DNA of 64,000 nt from Klebsiella spallanzanii (GTDB lineage Bacteria; Pseudomonadota; Gammaproteobacteria; Enterobacterales; Enterobacteriaceae): NCBI RefSeq assembly GCF_902158555.1, contig NZ_CABGGS010000044.1:124001-188000 (forward strand). The letters run 5' to 3'. Positions within the stretch are counted from its first letter, which is position 1; every line of letters begins with the position of its first letter. Positions 1 to 8,182 of the stretch are shown here, in pieces. A program made the translations under genes and the position numbers. Below the pieces are notes generated by a model, which was not told where the DNA came from, made no database searches, and saw only the letters and a program-made list of their open reading frames with translations.

Positions 1-781
1 CTTCAATTTCATGCACGCCGCGCGCGTCCGGCATTTTGCTGACGCGATTAACGATACCGCCGGCATCGCCAAGGCCAAAAAGGGTAGATGAGGGGCCGCG
101 CACGATATCAATACGCTCAAGGGCATAGGGTTCAGTACGGAAATAGCTGTAACTATTATTCAACTGACGCAGGCCGTCGCGGTAATCATTGGTGGTCAGA
201 GCGTTAAAGCCGCGAATATAAATCCAGTCATAACCCTTCGGGTCGACGCCGTAGGTTTCTGTTTTTACGCCCGGCACGTAGCGCAGCGCTTCGGTGACGC
301 TCTGCACGTTCTGTCTATCCAGCTGTTGGCGAGTGATCACCGACACGGATTGCGGTACTTCCAGCAGTGGTGTATCCGTTTTGGTGCCGCTGGTGGTTTG
401 CTGCGCTACCGTGGAGGAGGCGTTCAGGCCGCCGGTCACGGTAAGCGTCTCTTCACCGGCTGCGGCGGGAACCACTGATACGGTATCACCGTTGAGCTTC
501 CAGCTCAGTCCGCTACCGGAAAGCAGCTGGCCTAGCGCGCTTTCCAGAGTCATTGTGCCTGAAACTGCCGGCGCGGTTTTTCCGGCAAGGTTTACCGGTG
601 CGGCGATAAGCTGAACGTTAGCTTGTCTTGCCAGCTGATTTAACGACGAGGCCAGTGATTGTGAGGGTAGCGAAAGCGAGAGCGTTGTCGCTGCGTAAAC
701 GCTGGATACGGGCAGCGCTGCCGCCAGCGCCAGGGCGATATGCTGAGTGCGAAATGCACGCAAAACGGAAAAGACAGCCAT
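1..781 (-). CDS. TonB-dependent siderophore receptor with STN domain (3' part outside window)
   Basis: About 260 N-terminal residues are visible; the frame is open to the window edge. The start is the ATG at 781-779. Order seen: a signal peptide ending near VYA, a secretin/TonB short N-terminal (STN) domain, a TonB-box-like stretch (ETLTVTG), then a plug domain with typical motifs (EVPQSVSVIT, YIRGF, RIDIVRGPSSTLFG). Receptors with an STN extension are signal transducers: ligand binding is passed through the STN domain to a periplasmic FecR-type protein. The fecR- and fecI-like genes lie directly upstream on the same strand, so this is the receptor of a FecIRA-type system. The ligand (ferric siderophore or citrate) cannot be read from this fragment. 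Confidence 0.93.
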   Translation of the reverse strand, partial: MAVFSVLRAFRTQHIALALAAALPVSSVYAATTLSLSLPSQSLASSLNQLARQANVQLIAAPVNLAGKTAPAVSGTMTLESALGQLLSGSGLSWKLNGDTVSVVPAAAGEETLTVTGGLNASSTVAQQTTSGTKTDTPLLEVPQSVSVITRQQLDRQNVQSVTEALRYVPGVKTETYGVDPKGYDWIYIRGFNALTTNDYRDGLRQLNNSYSYFRTEPYALERIDIVRGPSSTLFGLGDAGGIVNRVSKMPDARGVHEIE

Positions 782-801
782 TCTTGATCCCCAGAATTAT
801 A

Positions 802-820
802 ACGAATAATAATCATTCTC
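802..820 (-). promoter_or_regulatory. Fur-box-like site upstream of the TonB receptor
   Basis: 14 of 19 positions match the Fur consensus GATAATGATAATCATTATC, with the core AATCATT intact. It lies 21 bp upstream of the receptor ATG and downstream of the fecR stop. This suggests iron repression of the receptor separately from fecIR. Confidence 0.6.
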
Positions 821-860
821 TTCTGAAGACGGGACGCGAGGGAAAACCCTGACGTCTTTT

Positions 861-1898
861 TTAATTATTTTTTTGCGCTGCGTTAAGTAAAAAAATAGTG
901 GATTGATTTTCAACGTTTTTTATTTTTACCGGCAGCACGCGCGGCAGCGCTTTGGCAAAGCTCTCAACTCGACTGGTGTCAAAACTGCCGCTGACCCGCA
1001 GGGCCGCAACGGCGGGAGAGTCCAGTTTTAGGGGAACGTCGGTGTAACGGGCAAATTCCGCCAGCGCCATATCCAGCCTGGTGTCATCCAGTACAATGCG
1101 CTCTTCGCGCCAGGCGGCAATGCTTTCCGTTGGCAACATCGTCTGCGAAACTAACTGACCCTGCTTATCGCTGATTGCCCGTTGTGAGGCGCGAAGAACG
1201 GCCAGGTGACGACCTGCCTGAGGAAGATGCAGATGCTGCATGGCGCGCCACCAGTAATTTTGCCAGCTGCTGCGTGGACCAACGCGCACCGCCCCAGTGC
1301 TGACGGCGACTTCGGTTCCTTCACCGCTCATGGTGTGTGGCAGATAGCGTACGCTGAATTCGGTACCGACAACGGTGACCCGCGTCGGCCCGCTCTGTAC
1401 CTCAAAAGGCTGCTGCGGATTGTGAGCCACTTTAAAGAAAGCCTGGCCCTGCGGCATCACCACTTCCCGGCGATGGGCAAAGTAGCGTACGGTTAGCTGC
1501 GTACCGGCGTCCAGAGAGAGGGTGCTGCCGTCCGGAAGCTCCACCGTGCGTATTTCTCCGCGCCCTGTGTGCCAGCTGGCGCTATAGACCGGCGAGGCAA
1601 ACTCGTCGCGTAAAGGAAAAAAGAGGAGAGTCGCCAGCACCAGCAGCGCGCATCCCCATACGACAGGACGCCAGATGATGCGGCGGCCGGTTGTCGGGCG
1701 CAGATGGGCAACCGCGCTGGCAGGAATTTCCGCCATTTCATGCCAAAGGGGACGCAGTGCCTCATATTCAACGCGATGAGCTGGAGTCTGTAACCAGATT
1801 TGAAAGCTGTCCTGTTCATCCCGGGTCAGCCCCTCCTGCTGGCGGAGCAGCCAGCGGACAGCCTGTTCAGCAATGGCTTGCTTGTCATGATGTGTCAT
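861..1898 (-). CDS. FecR-family anti-sigma factor / sigma regulator
   Basis: 345 residues, the usual length for FecR proteins. An N-terminal cytoplasmic domain (about 1-70, with the WLLRQQEGLTRDEQDSFQ region typical of the family) is followed by one membrane segment at about 77-95, then a periplasmic FecR domain (about 110-200) and a C-terminal region that contacts the receptor's STN domain. The role known for the family is to hold or activate the cognate ECF sigma factor in response to receptor occupancy. Its ATG overlaps the fecI stop by 4 bp (ATGA), so the two are translationally coupled. The TonB receptor follows after 79 bp. Confidence 0.92.
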   Translation of the reverse strand: MTHHDKQAIAEQAVRWLLRQQEGLTRDEQDSFQIWLQTPAHRVEYEALRPLWHEMAEIPASAVAHLRPTTGRRIIWRPVVWGCALLVLATLLFFPLRDEFASPVYSASWHTGRGEIRTVELPDGSTLSLDAGTQLTVRYFAHRREVVMPQGQAFFKVAHNPQQPFEVQSGPTRVTVVGTEFSVRYLPHTMSGEGTEVAVSTGAVRVGPRSSWQNYWWRAMQHLHLPQAGRHLAVLRASQRAISDKQGQLVSQTMLPTESIAAWREERIVLDDTRLDMALAEFARYTDVPLKLDSPAVAALRVSGSFDTSRVESFAKALPRVLPVKIKNVENQSTIFLLNAAQKNN

Positions 1899-2422
1899 TG
1901 GGACTTCCTTGCAGGCTGCTCTTCACACCAGCCATCGCGACAGGCGCGGCAGGCCAGCATGGCGCGAATGATATGTTTTTCTACCATATTGGTTGAAATC
2001 CCCATCCTGACTGCGACCTCATTTTGCGACAAACCATCAATGCGATGCAGGATAAATGCTTCACGGCAGCGGGGCGGTAGCTCCTCAATCGCCGCGACAA
2101 TATAGGCGATGTACTGCTGCTTTTCGAATTGGTTGTCGGGCTGCTCATTACCCGGCGCCAGAAGCTCCTCCGTGGCCGCATCCTGCAGGTATCCTGGCTG
2201 TTTCTGATGGCGATAGCGGTCGACCAGTAAATTTCTGGCGATATGGTAGAGCAAGCCGCGATGTGAGGAAACCTGTACCTGAGAGGCCAGCGCGCGGCTG
2301 AATGTCTCCTGGGTGAGCTCTTCGGCGAGGTGTTTGTCCCGCAGCTTGCGGCTCAGAAAGCGAAACAGTTCCGTATAGTAATGTTCAAACGCTGACAAGG
2401 TAGCTTCCCGATGACCGTGCAT
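1895..2422 (-). CDS. FecI-like ECF RNA polymerase sigma factor
   Basis: 175 residues from the ATG at 2422. Sigma-70 region 2 (YYTELFRFLSRKL...AEELTQETFSRAL) and region 4 (CREAFILHRIDGLSQNEVAVRMGIS) are clear; this is the iron-transport group of ECF sigma factors. A longer frame opens at a TTG (2488), but that extension contains the Fur-like site at 2461-2479, so the internal ATG is preferred although no strong ribosome binding site is seen. It forms an operon with the fecR-like gene and probably the receptor. It should direct transcription of the receptor promoter when ligand is bound outside. Confidence 0.9.
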   Translation of the reverse strand: MHGHREATLSAFEHYYTELFRFLSRKLRDKHLAEELTQETFSRALASQVQVSSHRGLLYHIARNLLVDRYRHQKQPGYLQDAATEELLAPGNEQPDNQFEKQQYIAYIVAAIEELPPRCREAFILHRIDGLSQNEVAVRMGISTNMVEKHIIRAMLACRACRDGWCEEQPARKSQ

Positions 2423-2460
2423 CGCTGTGGGTATAAAAGAGTGACAGGCTGTATTTAAAT

Positions 2461-2479
2461 GAAAACGGTTATCGTTATC
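2461..2479 (-). promoter_or_regulatory. Fur-box-like operator of the fecI-like gene
   Basis: 15 of 19 positions match the Fur consensus. The site is palindromic and centred about 48 bp upstream of the chosen fecI ATG, a normal place for a Fur operator. Its position argues for the downstream start at 2422. Confidence 0.65.
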
Positions 2480-2739
2480 AAGATGCAAAATGTGGGGGTA
2501 TCGGATGAATCTCTCATTCAGAGAAAGAAAAATGTGAAAAGCGCGATAAATTTTATCCGCTTGTATTTAATCACCTTATTTCAAAAACCAAATTAAACCA
2601 ACTTAAAACAAAGTCATATCATATTGATATTTAATTTGTTTTTTTAATTTCGTGTATAAAGCCAAGCTAATAATACCTTGACCCATAAGCAATCGAAGAT
2701 TAATAATTTTGTTATTCTTTGTTTTATCGCGGATGGGTT

Positions 2740-3498
2740 ATGGCTAAGCCAATCGATCATGACCGTAAGAATCGGATTATCAACCATGTCGTTTCTCATG
2801 GCCATGCCAAAGTGAATGACTTAGCCGAGATGCTGGGCGTGACGACGGAAACCGTCCGTAAAGATATTGCCTGGCTTCAGGAAATGAAGATTCTGGAAAA
2901 AGGGCACGGATTTGTCACTCCCTCCAGCTCCTATCTTGAAAATCCATACACCGCAAAGGAAGGGAAGGAGATTGAGGCAAAATCACAAATTGCTTTGCTG
3001 GCGGCAAATCTTATTCCTGAACGTGGAGTGGTGTTTCTTGATTCAGGTACCACGGTGGCGCAGCTGGCAAAACAGCTGAACCTGCGTCGCGATCTGACGA
3101 TTGTGACCAATTCTATGATTGCCGCACAGACGTTGCAAAATACGGCTAATCAGCTGTTGGTGACCGGCGGGGAATTACGCCAGGCAAGCTACTCTTATGT
3201 CGGCAGCTGGGCGCGAAAAGCTCTTCAGCAGGTTAAAGTCGATATTGCTTTTATGGCCTGCGATGGATTTCATCGTGATGGCCCGTCGATACGATCGTTC
3301 CGCGAGCTGGATATTAAAGAAACGGCCATGAGCAGCGCGAAAATGTCGGTATTAATGTCCGATAGTAGTAAATTTCAACAGACCGGGATGTATATGTATT
3401 CATCCTTCAGTGCTTTTGATTCTTTTATTATTGAGCGCCCACTTAAAAAAGAAGAGAAAGTATTATTTCCTGAAACCCTAAAAATGTTACATCCATAA
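2740..3498 (+). CDS. DeoR/GlpR-family transcriptional regulator
   Basis: 252 residues from the ATG at 2740 (a TTG-started frame opens 21 bp earlier; GGATGGG just upstream of the ATG can serve as ribosome binding site). The N-terminal DeoR helix-turn-helix (NDLAEMLGVTTETVRKDIAWLQ) is followed by the C-terminal sugar-phosphate sensor domain with the family motif FLDSGTT and the later ACDGFH region. DeoR proteins usually repress adjacent sugar operons and are released by a phosphorylated sugar. It lies 21 bp before the isomerase/synthase fusion and the hexuloisomerase, so those are its probable targets. The effector is unknown. Confidence 0.9.
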   Translation: MAKPIDHDRKNRIINHVVSHGHAKVNDLAEMLGVTTETVRKDIAWLQEMKILEKGHGFVTPSSSYLENPYTAKEGKEIEAKSQIALLAANLIPERGVVFLDSGTTVAQLAKQLNLRRDLTIVTNSMIAAQTLQNTANQLLVTGGELRQASYSYVGSWARKALQQVKVDIAFMACDGFHRDGPSIRSFRELDIKETAMSSAKMSVLMSDSSKFQQTGMYMYSSFSAFDSFIIERPLKKEEKVLFPETLKMLHP

Positions 3499-3519
3499 AA
3501 TAATCATCTGAGGTGAAAT

Positions 3520-4920
3520 ATGGAGAAGCAACTTTTAAAAGTTGAGCCTTTCTTCGAGCCGCGTATATGGGGCGGTGAAAGATTGAAAGAACGTTATGGC
3601 TATAAAACAGATATTACTCCCGTTGGTGAAGTTTATAATGTTGTTGCTTTGCCGGGACAGGCTGACTGTCTGGTAAGCGGTACGGGCAAAACGCTTTCAC
3701 AGTTATACAGAGAAAAACCACAGTGGTTTAATTGTGATACCGCTCAGTTGCCGATTCGGGTCAATATTCTCGATCCGCTGGACGACCTGTCCGTACAGCT
3801 CCATCCGGATGATGCGTATGCATTGGAGCACGACAACTCTCGCGGCAAGCCGGAGGCATGGGTCATTCTGGATACACCTGCTGATGGCCGTATTGCCTTT
3901 GGGCATTATGCCGCATCGCGCGAAGAGTTTAAGAAGCTCAGCGCCAGCAAATCATTCGATAAACTGGTCCGCTATATTCCGGCTAAAAAAGACGGATATC
4001 TGGATATCCCCGCCGGAACGTTACACGCGATTGGCAAAGATGTTCTGACCTATAATATCTCGCGTAATGCGGACCTGACTTATCGCTTGTTTGATTACAA
4101 TCGCGTTGACCCGACAACGGGTCATGAACGTGATCTCCATATTGATAAGGTTATTGATAATGTTGTGGTACCAGATGATGGCAAAAATTTTCAGTGGTTC
4201 AATAGCACGGAAGAAGCGGGGTGTGAATTAACCCGTTACTGGAATGAGCCGGGTTTGTATACCTTAACGCGCCTGAAAGCGCTAACCGAAGGCCATTATT
4301 CGCAACCCCGTTTCTCATTTATTACCGTTGTTGAAGGCGATGGCCGCATTAATGATATCGATATTATTGAAGTGGGTACGCCGTTTCTTATTGATGCTGG
4401 ACGAGAAGCTGTTAAGCAGTTAAAAAATACATTTCCTGATAAAGACGTATTGTGTGATGCCAAAATTATGGATGCTGGCAGCTATGAGGCAAAACTGGCC
4501 TACGATGTCGGTGCTGATTATGTCACCGTTCTGGCCGTAACGGACGACCTGACTATCAAAGGCTGCGTGGACGAAGCTAAAAAGCAGGGCAAGAAAGTTC
4601 TGGTCGATATGATTTGCGTTACCGATTTTGCCGCTCGCGTCCCGACGCTGGAAGCGCTGGGCGTGGATGTTATCGCCGTACATACCGGGGCCGATCAGCA
4701 GGCGAGTGGTAGGACGCCGCTACAGGATCTCGCGGAGCTGCGCAGCCACGTTAAACAAACGCAAATTGCGGTTGCCGGTGGCATCAGCAGTCAAACGATT
4801 CGGAGCTACCTGGCGTTTCGCCCGGATATCGTGATTGTCGGCAGCGGCATCCTTAATGCTCAGGATCCCGAGCGCGAAGCGCGACTGATTGCCGAGGCCC
4901 TAAAGGAGGCTGCGCAATGA
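3520..4920 (+). CDS. In-frame fusion: phosphomannose isomerase (ManA-type) + truncated 3-hexulose-6-phosphate synthase
   Basis: 466 residues in two parts. Residues 1 to about 278 are a class I mannose-6-phosphate isomerase of the short (about 315-residue) type with zinc-site residues Q93, H95 (QLHPDD), E112 (GKPEAW) and H169 (GTLHAIG); it stops about 40 residues before the family's normal end. Residues about 279-466 match 3-hexulose-6-phosphate synthase/keto-gulonate-phosphate decarboxylases: IIEVGTP, D313-x-K315-x-x-D318 and H388-TG. The first about 24 residues of that family (strand beta-1 with its active-site Asp) are absent. The simplest reading is an in-frame deletion joining two once-separate genes. 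The isomerase half keeps its metal site; the synthase half lacks part of its active site and may be inactive. The next gene starts inside the stop codon (ATGA overlap). Confidence 0.85.
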   Translation: MEKQLLKVEPFFEPRIWGGERLKERYGYKTDITPVGEVYNVVALPGQADCLVSGTGKTLSQLYREKPQWFNCDTAQLPIRVNILDPLDDLSVQLHPDDAYALEHDNSRGKPEAWVILDTPADGRIAFGHYAASREEFKKLSASKSFDKLVRYIPAKKDGYLDIPAGTLHAIGKDVLTYNISRNADLTYRLFDYNRVDPTTGHERDLHIDKVIDNVVVPDDGKNFQWFNSTEEAGCELTRYWNEPGLYTLTRLKALTEGHYSQPRFSFITVVEGDGRINDIDIIEVGTPFLIDAGREAVKQLKNTFPDKDVLCDAKIMDAGSYEAKLAYDVGADYVTVLAVTDDLTIKGCVDEAKKQGKKVLVDMICVTDFAARVPTLEALGVDVIAVHTGADQQASGRTPLQDLAELRSHVKQTQIAVAGGISSQTIRSYLAFRPDIVIVGSGILNAQDPEREARLIAEALKEAAQ

Positions 4921-5483
4921 GTGAAGTGATTGAGCACGTAAAAGGTATCCTTGACGAACTGACGCGCAACGCGGATTTAATCGAAGCTGAAGGCGTTAAC
5001 TTATTTCTGGATGAAATTGTGGCGGCCCGGCGTATTTTTCTCGCGGGTGCAGGCCGTTCAGGGCTGGTTATCCGCGCATTTGCTAATCGCCTGATGCATC
5101 TGGGTTTCAATGTTCAGGTTATTGGCGATGTGACCACGACTTATGCCAAAGAGGGGGATCTGTTAATTATCGGTTCGGGGTCGGGCGAAACGCAGAGCCT
5201 GGTTGCGATGTCGCAAAAAGCGAAAAAGAATCATCTCAAGGTGGCGCTGATTACCATGGCTCCGGGATCAACGATTGCGAACCTTGCCGATGCGGTTTGT
5301 GTGCTGCCAGGCGCTTCGCCGAAAGTCCTTGAAGGTGAACCGCAGCGCGCAAGTATCCAGCCAATGGGCTCCGGTTTTGAGCAATTATCGCTGGTGGTCT
5401 ATGACGCGATGATAATGGCGTTAATGCCCCGGACGCTTCAGACAAGCGAAATGATGTTCGGACGCCACGCTAATCTGGAATGA
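4917..5483 (+). CDS. hxlB: 6-phospho-3-hexuloisomerase (SIS domain)
   Basis: 188 residues, the family length. A single SIS sugar-phosphate isomerase domain shows the glycine-rich GAGRSGLV and the GSGSGETQ loop. The C-terminal QPMGSGFEQL stretch is typical of PHI, which converts D-arabino-3-hexulose 6-phosphate to fructose 6-phosphate in the ribulose monophosphate pathway. Its ATG overlaps the stop of the fusion gene by 4 bp. PHI normally works with an intact 3-hexulose-6-phosphate synthase; here the only synthase lacks its N-terminus, so the operon may be decaying or serve another sugar phosphate. The symbol is by family only. Confidence 0.85.
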   Translation: MSEVIEHVKGILDELTRNADLIEAEGVNLFLDEIVAARRIFLAGAGRSGLVIRAFANRLMHLGFNVQVIGDVTTTYAKEGDLLIIGSGSGETQSLVAMSQKAKKNHLKVALITMAPGSTIANLADAVCVLPGASPKVLEGEPQRASIQPMGSGFEQLSLVVYDAMIMALMPRTLQTSEMMFGRHANLE

Positions 5484-5560
5484 GACAGGTCGCGGTTTGG
5501 CTTGATGAACACGATGGCGGTAGTCACGGCGATTCTGCGCGGTATTACCTGAAAAGCAAA

Positions 5561-5588
5561 AAGCCTGCTTAGTTTCCTAAGCAGGCTT
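5561..5588 (-). terminator. Rho-independent terminator downstream of tRNA-Asn
   Basis: Perfect 12-bp stem (AAGCCTGCTTAG with its complement) and 4-nt loop. Read on the minus strand it is followed by TTTTTGC, so it ends the tRNA-Asn transcript. It can also act on the + strand, 77 bp after the hexuloisomerase stop. A close relative of this hairpin lies at 44614-44639. Confidence 0.85.
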
Positions 5589-5596
5589 CTTAAATT

Positions 5597-5672
5597 TGGC
5601 TCCTCTGACTGGACTCGAACCAGTGACATACGGATTAACAGTCCGCCGTTCTACCGACTGAACTACAGAGGA
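5597..5672 (-). tRNA. tRNA-Asn (GTT)
   Basis: 76 nt including encoded CCA. The acceptor TCCTCTG pairs with CAGAGGA; anticodon GTT sits in the CTGTTAATC loop, and the T arm GGTTCGAGTCC is standard. Identical in sequence to the copies at 7451-7526 (+) and 50990-51065 (-). By synteny with yeeO it corresponds to an asnW/asnU-type gene. Confidence 0.98.
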
Positions 5673-5783
5673 ATCGTGTGAACGGGGCGCATATTATCGA
5701 TGGCACCCCACCTTGTCAAAGGCTGTTTTCACATTTCAAACTGTTTGCCGAATAATTCTCCACTTTGAGCAAAAAGTAGCGTT

Positions 5784-7256
5784 TCACCCACCGCCGGGTG
5801 ACGTTTCCTCAGCCTGTGTCCCGGTGTCTTCGGCCTGCACCTTACTTCGCGGATATTTCCACAGCCAGCGTCCGCTGACCATCCGGCAATAAAACAGCAC
5901 GCCGCGCACCGCCCAGTCGAGCACCATTCCGAGCCAGACGCCAATGACCCCCATTCCGAGCACAATCCCCAGCGTGTAACCCGCCACCACGCGACAGCCC
6001 CACATACCCAGCATCGATACCCACATGGTGTAGCGCACGTCCCGCGCGCCTTTAAAGGCGCACGGCAACGTCCAGGCCATCGCCCAGATCGGCATAAAGA
6101 AGGCGTTTAGCCATAGCAGTTCTTTCACTACCACTTTGACATCGTCTTCGCTGGTATAGAACGAGGCTATCAGGCTGGCAAACGGCGCGGTTCCCCAGGC
6201 AATCACCGTCAAAATAATGGTTGAGAGCCAGAAGACGTGCCACGCCTGATGCTCAGCCTGGCCGATTTGACCTTTTCCGAGCCGTCTGCCGGTAATAATC
6301 GTCGATGCCGAACCGAGGGCGTTCCCCGGCAGGTTGATCAGCGCAGCGACAGAGAAAGCGATAAAGTTACCGGCAATAACGTTGGTCCCCATCCCGGCAA
6401 CGAACATCTGGGTCAACAGCTTACCACCGTTGAACAATACGGATTCAATACTGGCGGGAATACCAATGCCCATTACCTCCCAAATAATGGCGAAGTTAAA
6501 CGGCTTAAAATAGCTCTTGAGCGAAATCCGCAGCGCTGGGTTAAAACCGATCATCAGCACCCAAATAGTCGCCACCGCGCCAATATAGCGGGCAATGGTT
6601 AACCCAAGCCCCGCGCCAACGAACCCCATTCCGGGCCAGGAAAAAATCCCGTAAATCAGGATGCTGCTGATAATGATGTTAAGGATATTCATCCCGCCGT
6701 TAATCAGTAGCGGAATTTTGGTGGTCCCTGCCCCACGCAGCGCCCCGCTACCGATAAGGGCGATGGCCGCCGCCGGATAGCTCAGCACCGTGAGTTCCAG
6801 ATAGGTCAGCGCCAGGCCTTTTACTTCTGCGGTCGCATCTCCCGCGACAAAGTTAATGATTTCTGCACCAAAAGCATGAATGACCACCGCCAGAATGATG
6901 GAAAACAGCGTCATGATCGCCAGCGACTGCCGCGCGGCTGCTCTTGCTCGTTTTCGGTCACGTTTGCCCAGGCTAAACGCCACCACCACCGTAGTCCCGA
7001 GGTCGATAGCGGCAAAAAAAGACATAATGACCATGTTGAAGCTATCAGCCAGGCCCACGCCCGCCATCGCTTCTTTACCCAGCCAACTGACCAAAAAAGT
7101 ACTCAACACGCCCATCAGCAATACGCAGGCGTTTTCCAGCAAAATGGGGACCGCAAGAGGGCTGATTTCGCGCCAGTAGAGGACGCGATAGCTCTTGCGT
7201 TTTTTGAACCAGGATGTGCGTTCGACAGACTGGCGTAGTGCGGAGGTGACGTTCAA
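5784..7256 (-). CDS. yeeO: YeeO, MATE-family efflux transporter
   Basis: 490 residues with about 12 hydrophobic segments and the two MatE repeats (PILLENACVLLMG..., then PASIESVLFNGG...). YeeO in E. coli is an inner-membrane MATE antiporter reported to export flavins. The frame begins at a TTG (7256) with AAGG about 10 nt upstream. The basic N-terminus (KKRKSYRVLYWREISPLA) just before the first helix supports a full-length protein. As in E. coli, the gene is flanked by tRNA-Asn genes, here in opposite orientations. Very sure of the family; the symbol rests on synteny and sequence feel. Confidence 0.9.
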   Translation of the reverse strand: MNVTSALRQSVERTSWFKKRKSYRVLYWREISPLAVPILLENACVLLMGVLSTFLVSWLGKEAMAGVGLADSFNMVIMSFFAAIDLGTTVVVAFSLGKRDRKRARAAARQSLAIMTLFSIILAVVIHAFGAEIINFVAGDATAEVKGLALTYLELTVLSYPAAAIALIGSGALRGAGTTKIPLLINGGMNILNIIISSILIYGIFSWPGMGFVGAGLGLTIARYIGAVATIWVLMIGFNPALRISLKSYFKPFNFAIIWEVMGIGIPASIESVLFNGGKLLTQMFVAGMGTNVIAGNFIAFSVAALINLPGNALGSASTIITGRRLGKGQIGQAEHQAWHVFWLSTIILTVIAWGTAPFASLIASFYTSEDDVKVVVKELLWLNAFFMPIWAMAWTLPCAFKGARDVRYTMWVSMLGMWGCRVVAGYTLGIVLGMGVIGVWLGMVLDWAVRGVLFYCRMVSGRWLWKYPRSKVQAEDTGTQAEETSPGGG

Positions 7257-7450
7257 GGGAGACCTTAGTGAGAAAAGTTGAAACTACATTTCAAATGATG
7301 ATAGAGAAAAGCTCATCCTGCAAAGCATTTTTCCCGATAAATTGTCGGTAATTACGACAAATTGTTGATGGATACGCCAGTTAAGCTCAGGACGATGAAT
7401 TGATGTTTGACAAAAGTTTTTTCGCCGCTAAGATACGACTCCACAACGAT

Positions 7451-7526
7451 TCCTCTGTAGTTCAGTCGGTAGAACGGCGGACTGTTAATCCGTATGTCAC
7501 TGGTTCGAGTCCAGTCAGAGGAGCCA
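7451..7526 (+). tRNA. tRNA-Asn (GTT)
   Basis: 76 nt with encoded CCA, same sequence as the minus-strand copies. Its 3' end faces an accessory segment that starts with an integrase remnant (7686), as expected for a tRNA used as an integration site. Confidence 0.98.
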
Positions 7527-8182
7527 AATTCCTGCTTTTATGCGTTCCGGCGAATCCCTATACGTTTTGATTCAATGAGTTAGCGTAAAAATTTTCCCGA
7601 TGCATATCTGGTTTTCCCTGTGCATCTGGCAAACCTGGTGGTCTGATTTGAGGTCATTTCAGTTCGATAATGGAGTGATCATCATATGTCCCTGTCCGAC
7701 GCGAAAATCCGCAGCACCAGGACCTCTGATAAATCCTTTAAACTGGCTGACTCACACGGCCTGTAATCTGCTCGTCAATTTGGGCGTTCACGCCTCTGGT
7801 ATCTGAAAAACGGCACAGCTATCACGTTATTCAGCGCATGCCAGAAGCATGCCGGGTTTTCTCTTCATTGGGGAGGGGAAAATGTATGCACTAATACCTG
7901 CATTCCACCCAGGCATCAGAGCCCTTGCTGACAACCGGCTATGAGCTGCTCAGACATCAAGCTTCCTCCAACTTTTGCTCACATCATGCTGAGACACAAA
8001 CGACATATTTATATTATCGCGATATCTTCACCTGACACCTTGTATATAAGTCCAATTTACCGCTGCTAAAAACGTACTTATTTCCAATTGTCAACATGAT
8101 AGGAAATTACCTATGGTAGACCTGTAGATATTTACACGGTAAGGCAATCAACCCAAATACTGACATACAGGTGAAATAGATC
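7527..8182. other. Gene-poor junction downstream of tRNA-Asn
   Basis: 656 bp between the tRNA and the carbamoyltransferase gene. It holds the integrase remnant described separately. The rest is AT-rich with no convincing ORF; the last 150 bp presumably carry the promoter of the downstream operon, but no clear CRP, ArgR or sigma-54 site was seen. The usual tRNA-Asn terminator hairpin is not intact here. Confidence 0.6.
7686..7840 (+). pseudogene. Remnant of a P4-type tyrosine integrase (N-terminus)
   Basis: Translation from the ATG at 7686 reads MSLSDAKIRSTRTSDKSFKL then ADSHGL, closely matching the start of the intact integrase at 50824 (MALTDTAIRKIKPTDKSFKI). A stop/frameshift follows. In another frame the text resumes as LLVNLG and RSRLWYLKNG, the next conserved block of these integrases. 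The rest of the gene is missing. It lies 160 bp from the 3' end of tRNA-Asn in the canonical integrase position and orientation away from the tRNA, so it marks an old integration event. Confidence 0.8.

Noticed and set aside
2423..2488. TTG-started N-terminal extension of the sigma factor
   Set aside because: It overlaps the Fur-like operator and adds residues not seen in FecI-type proteins; the ATG at 2422 fits better.
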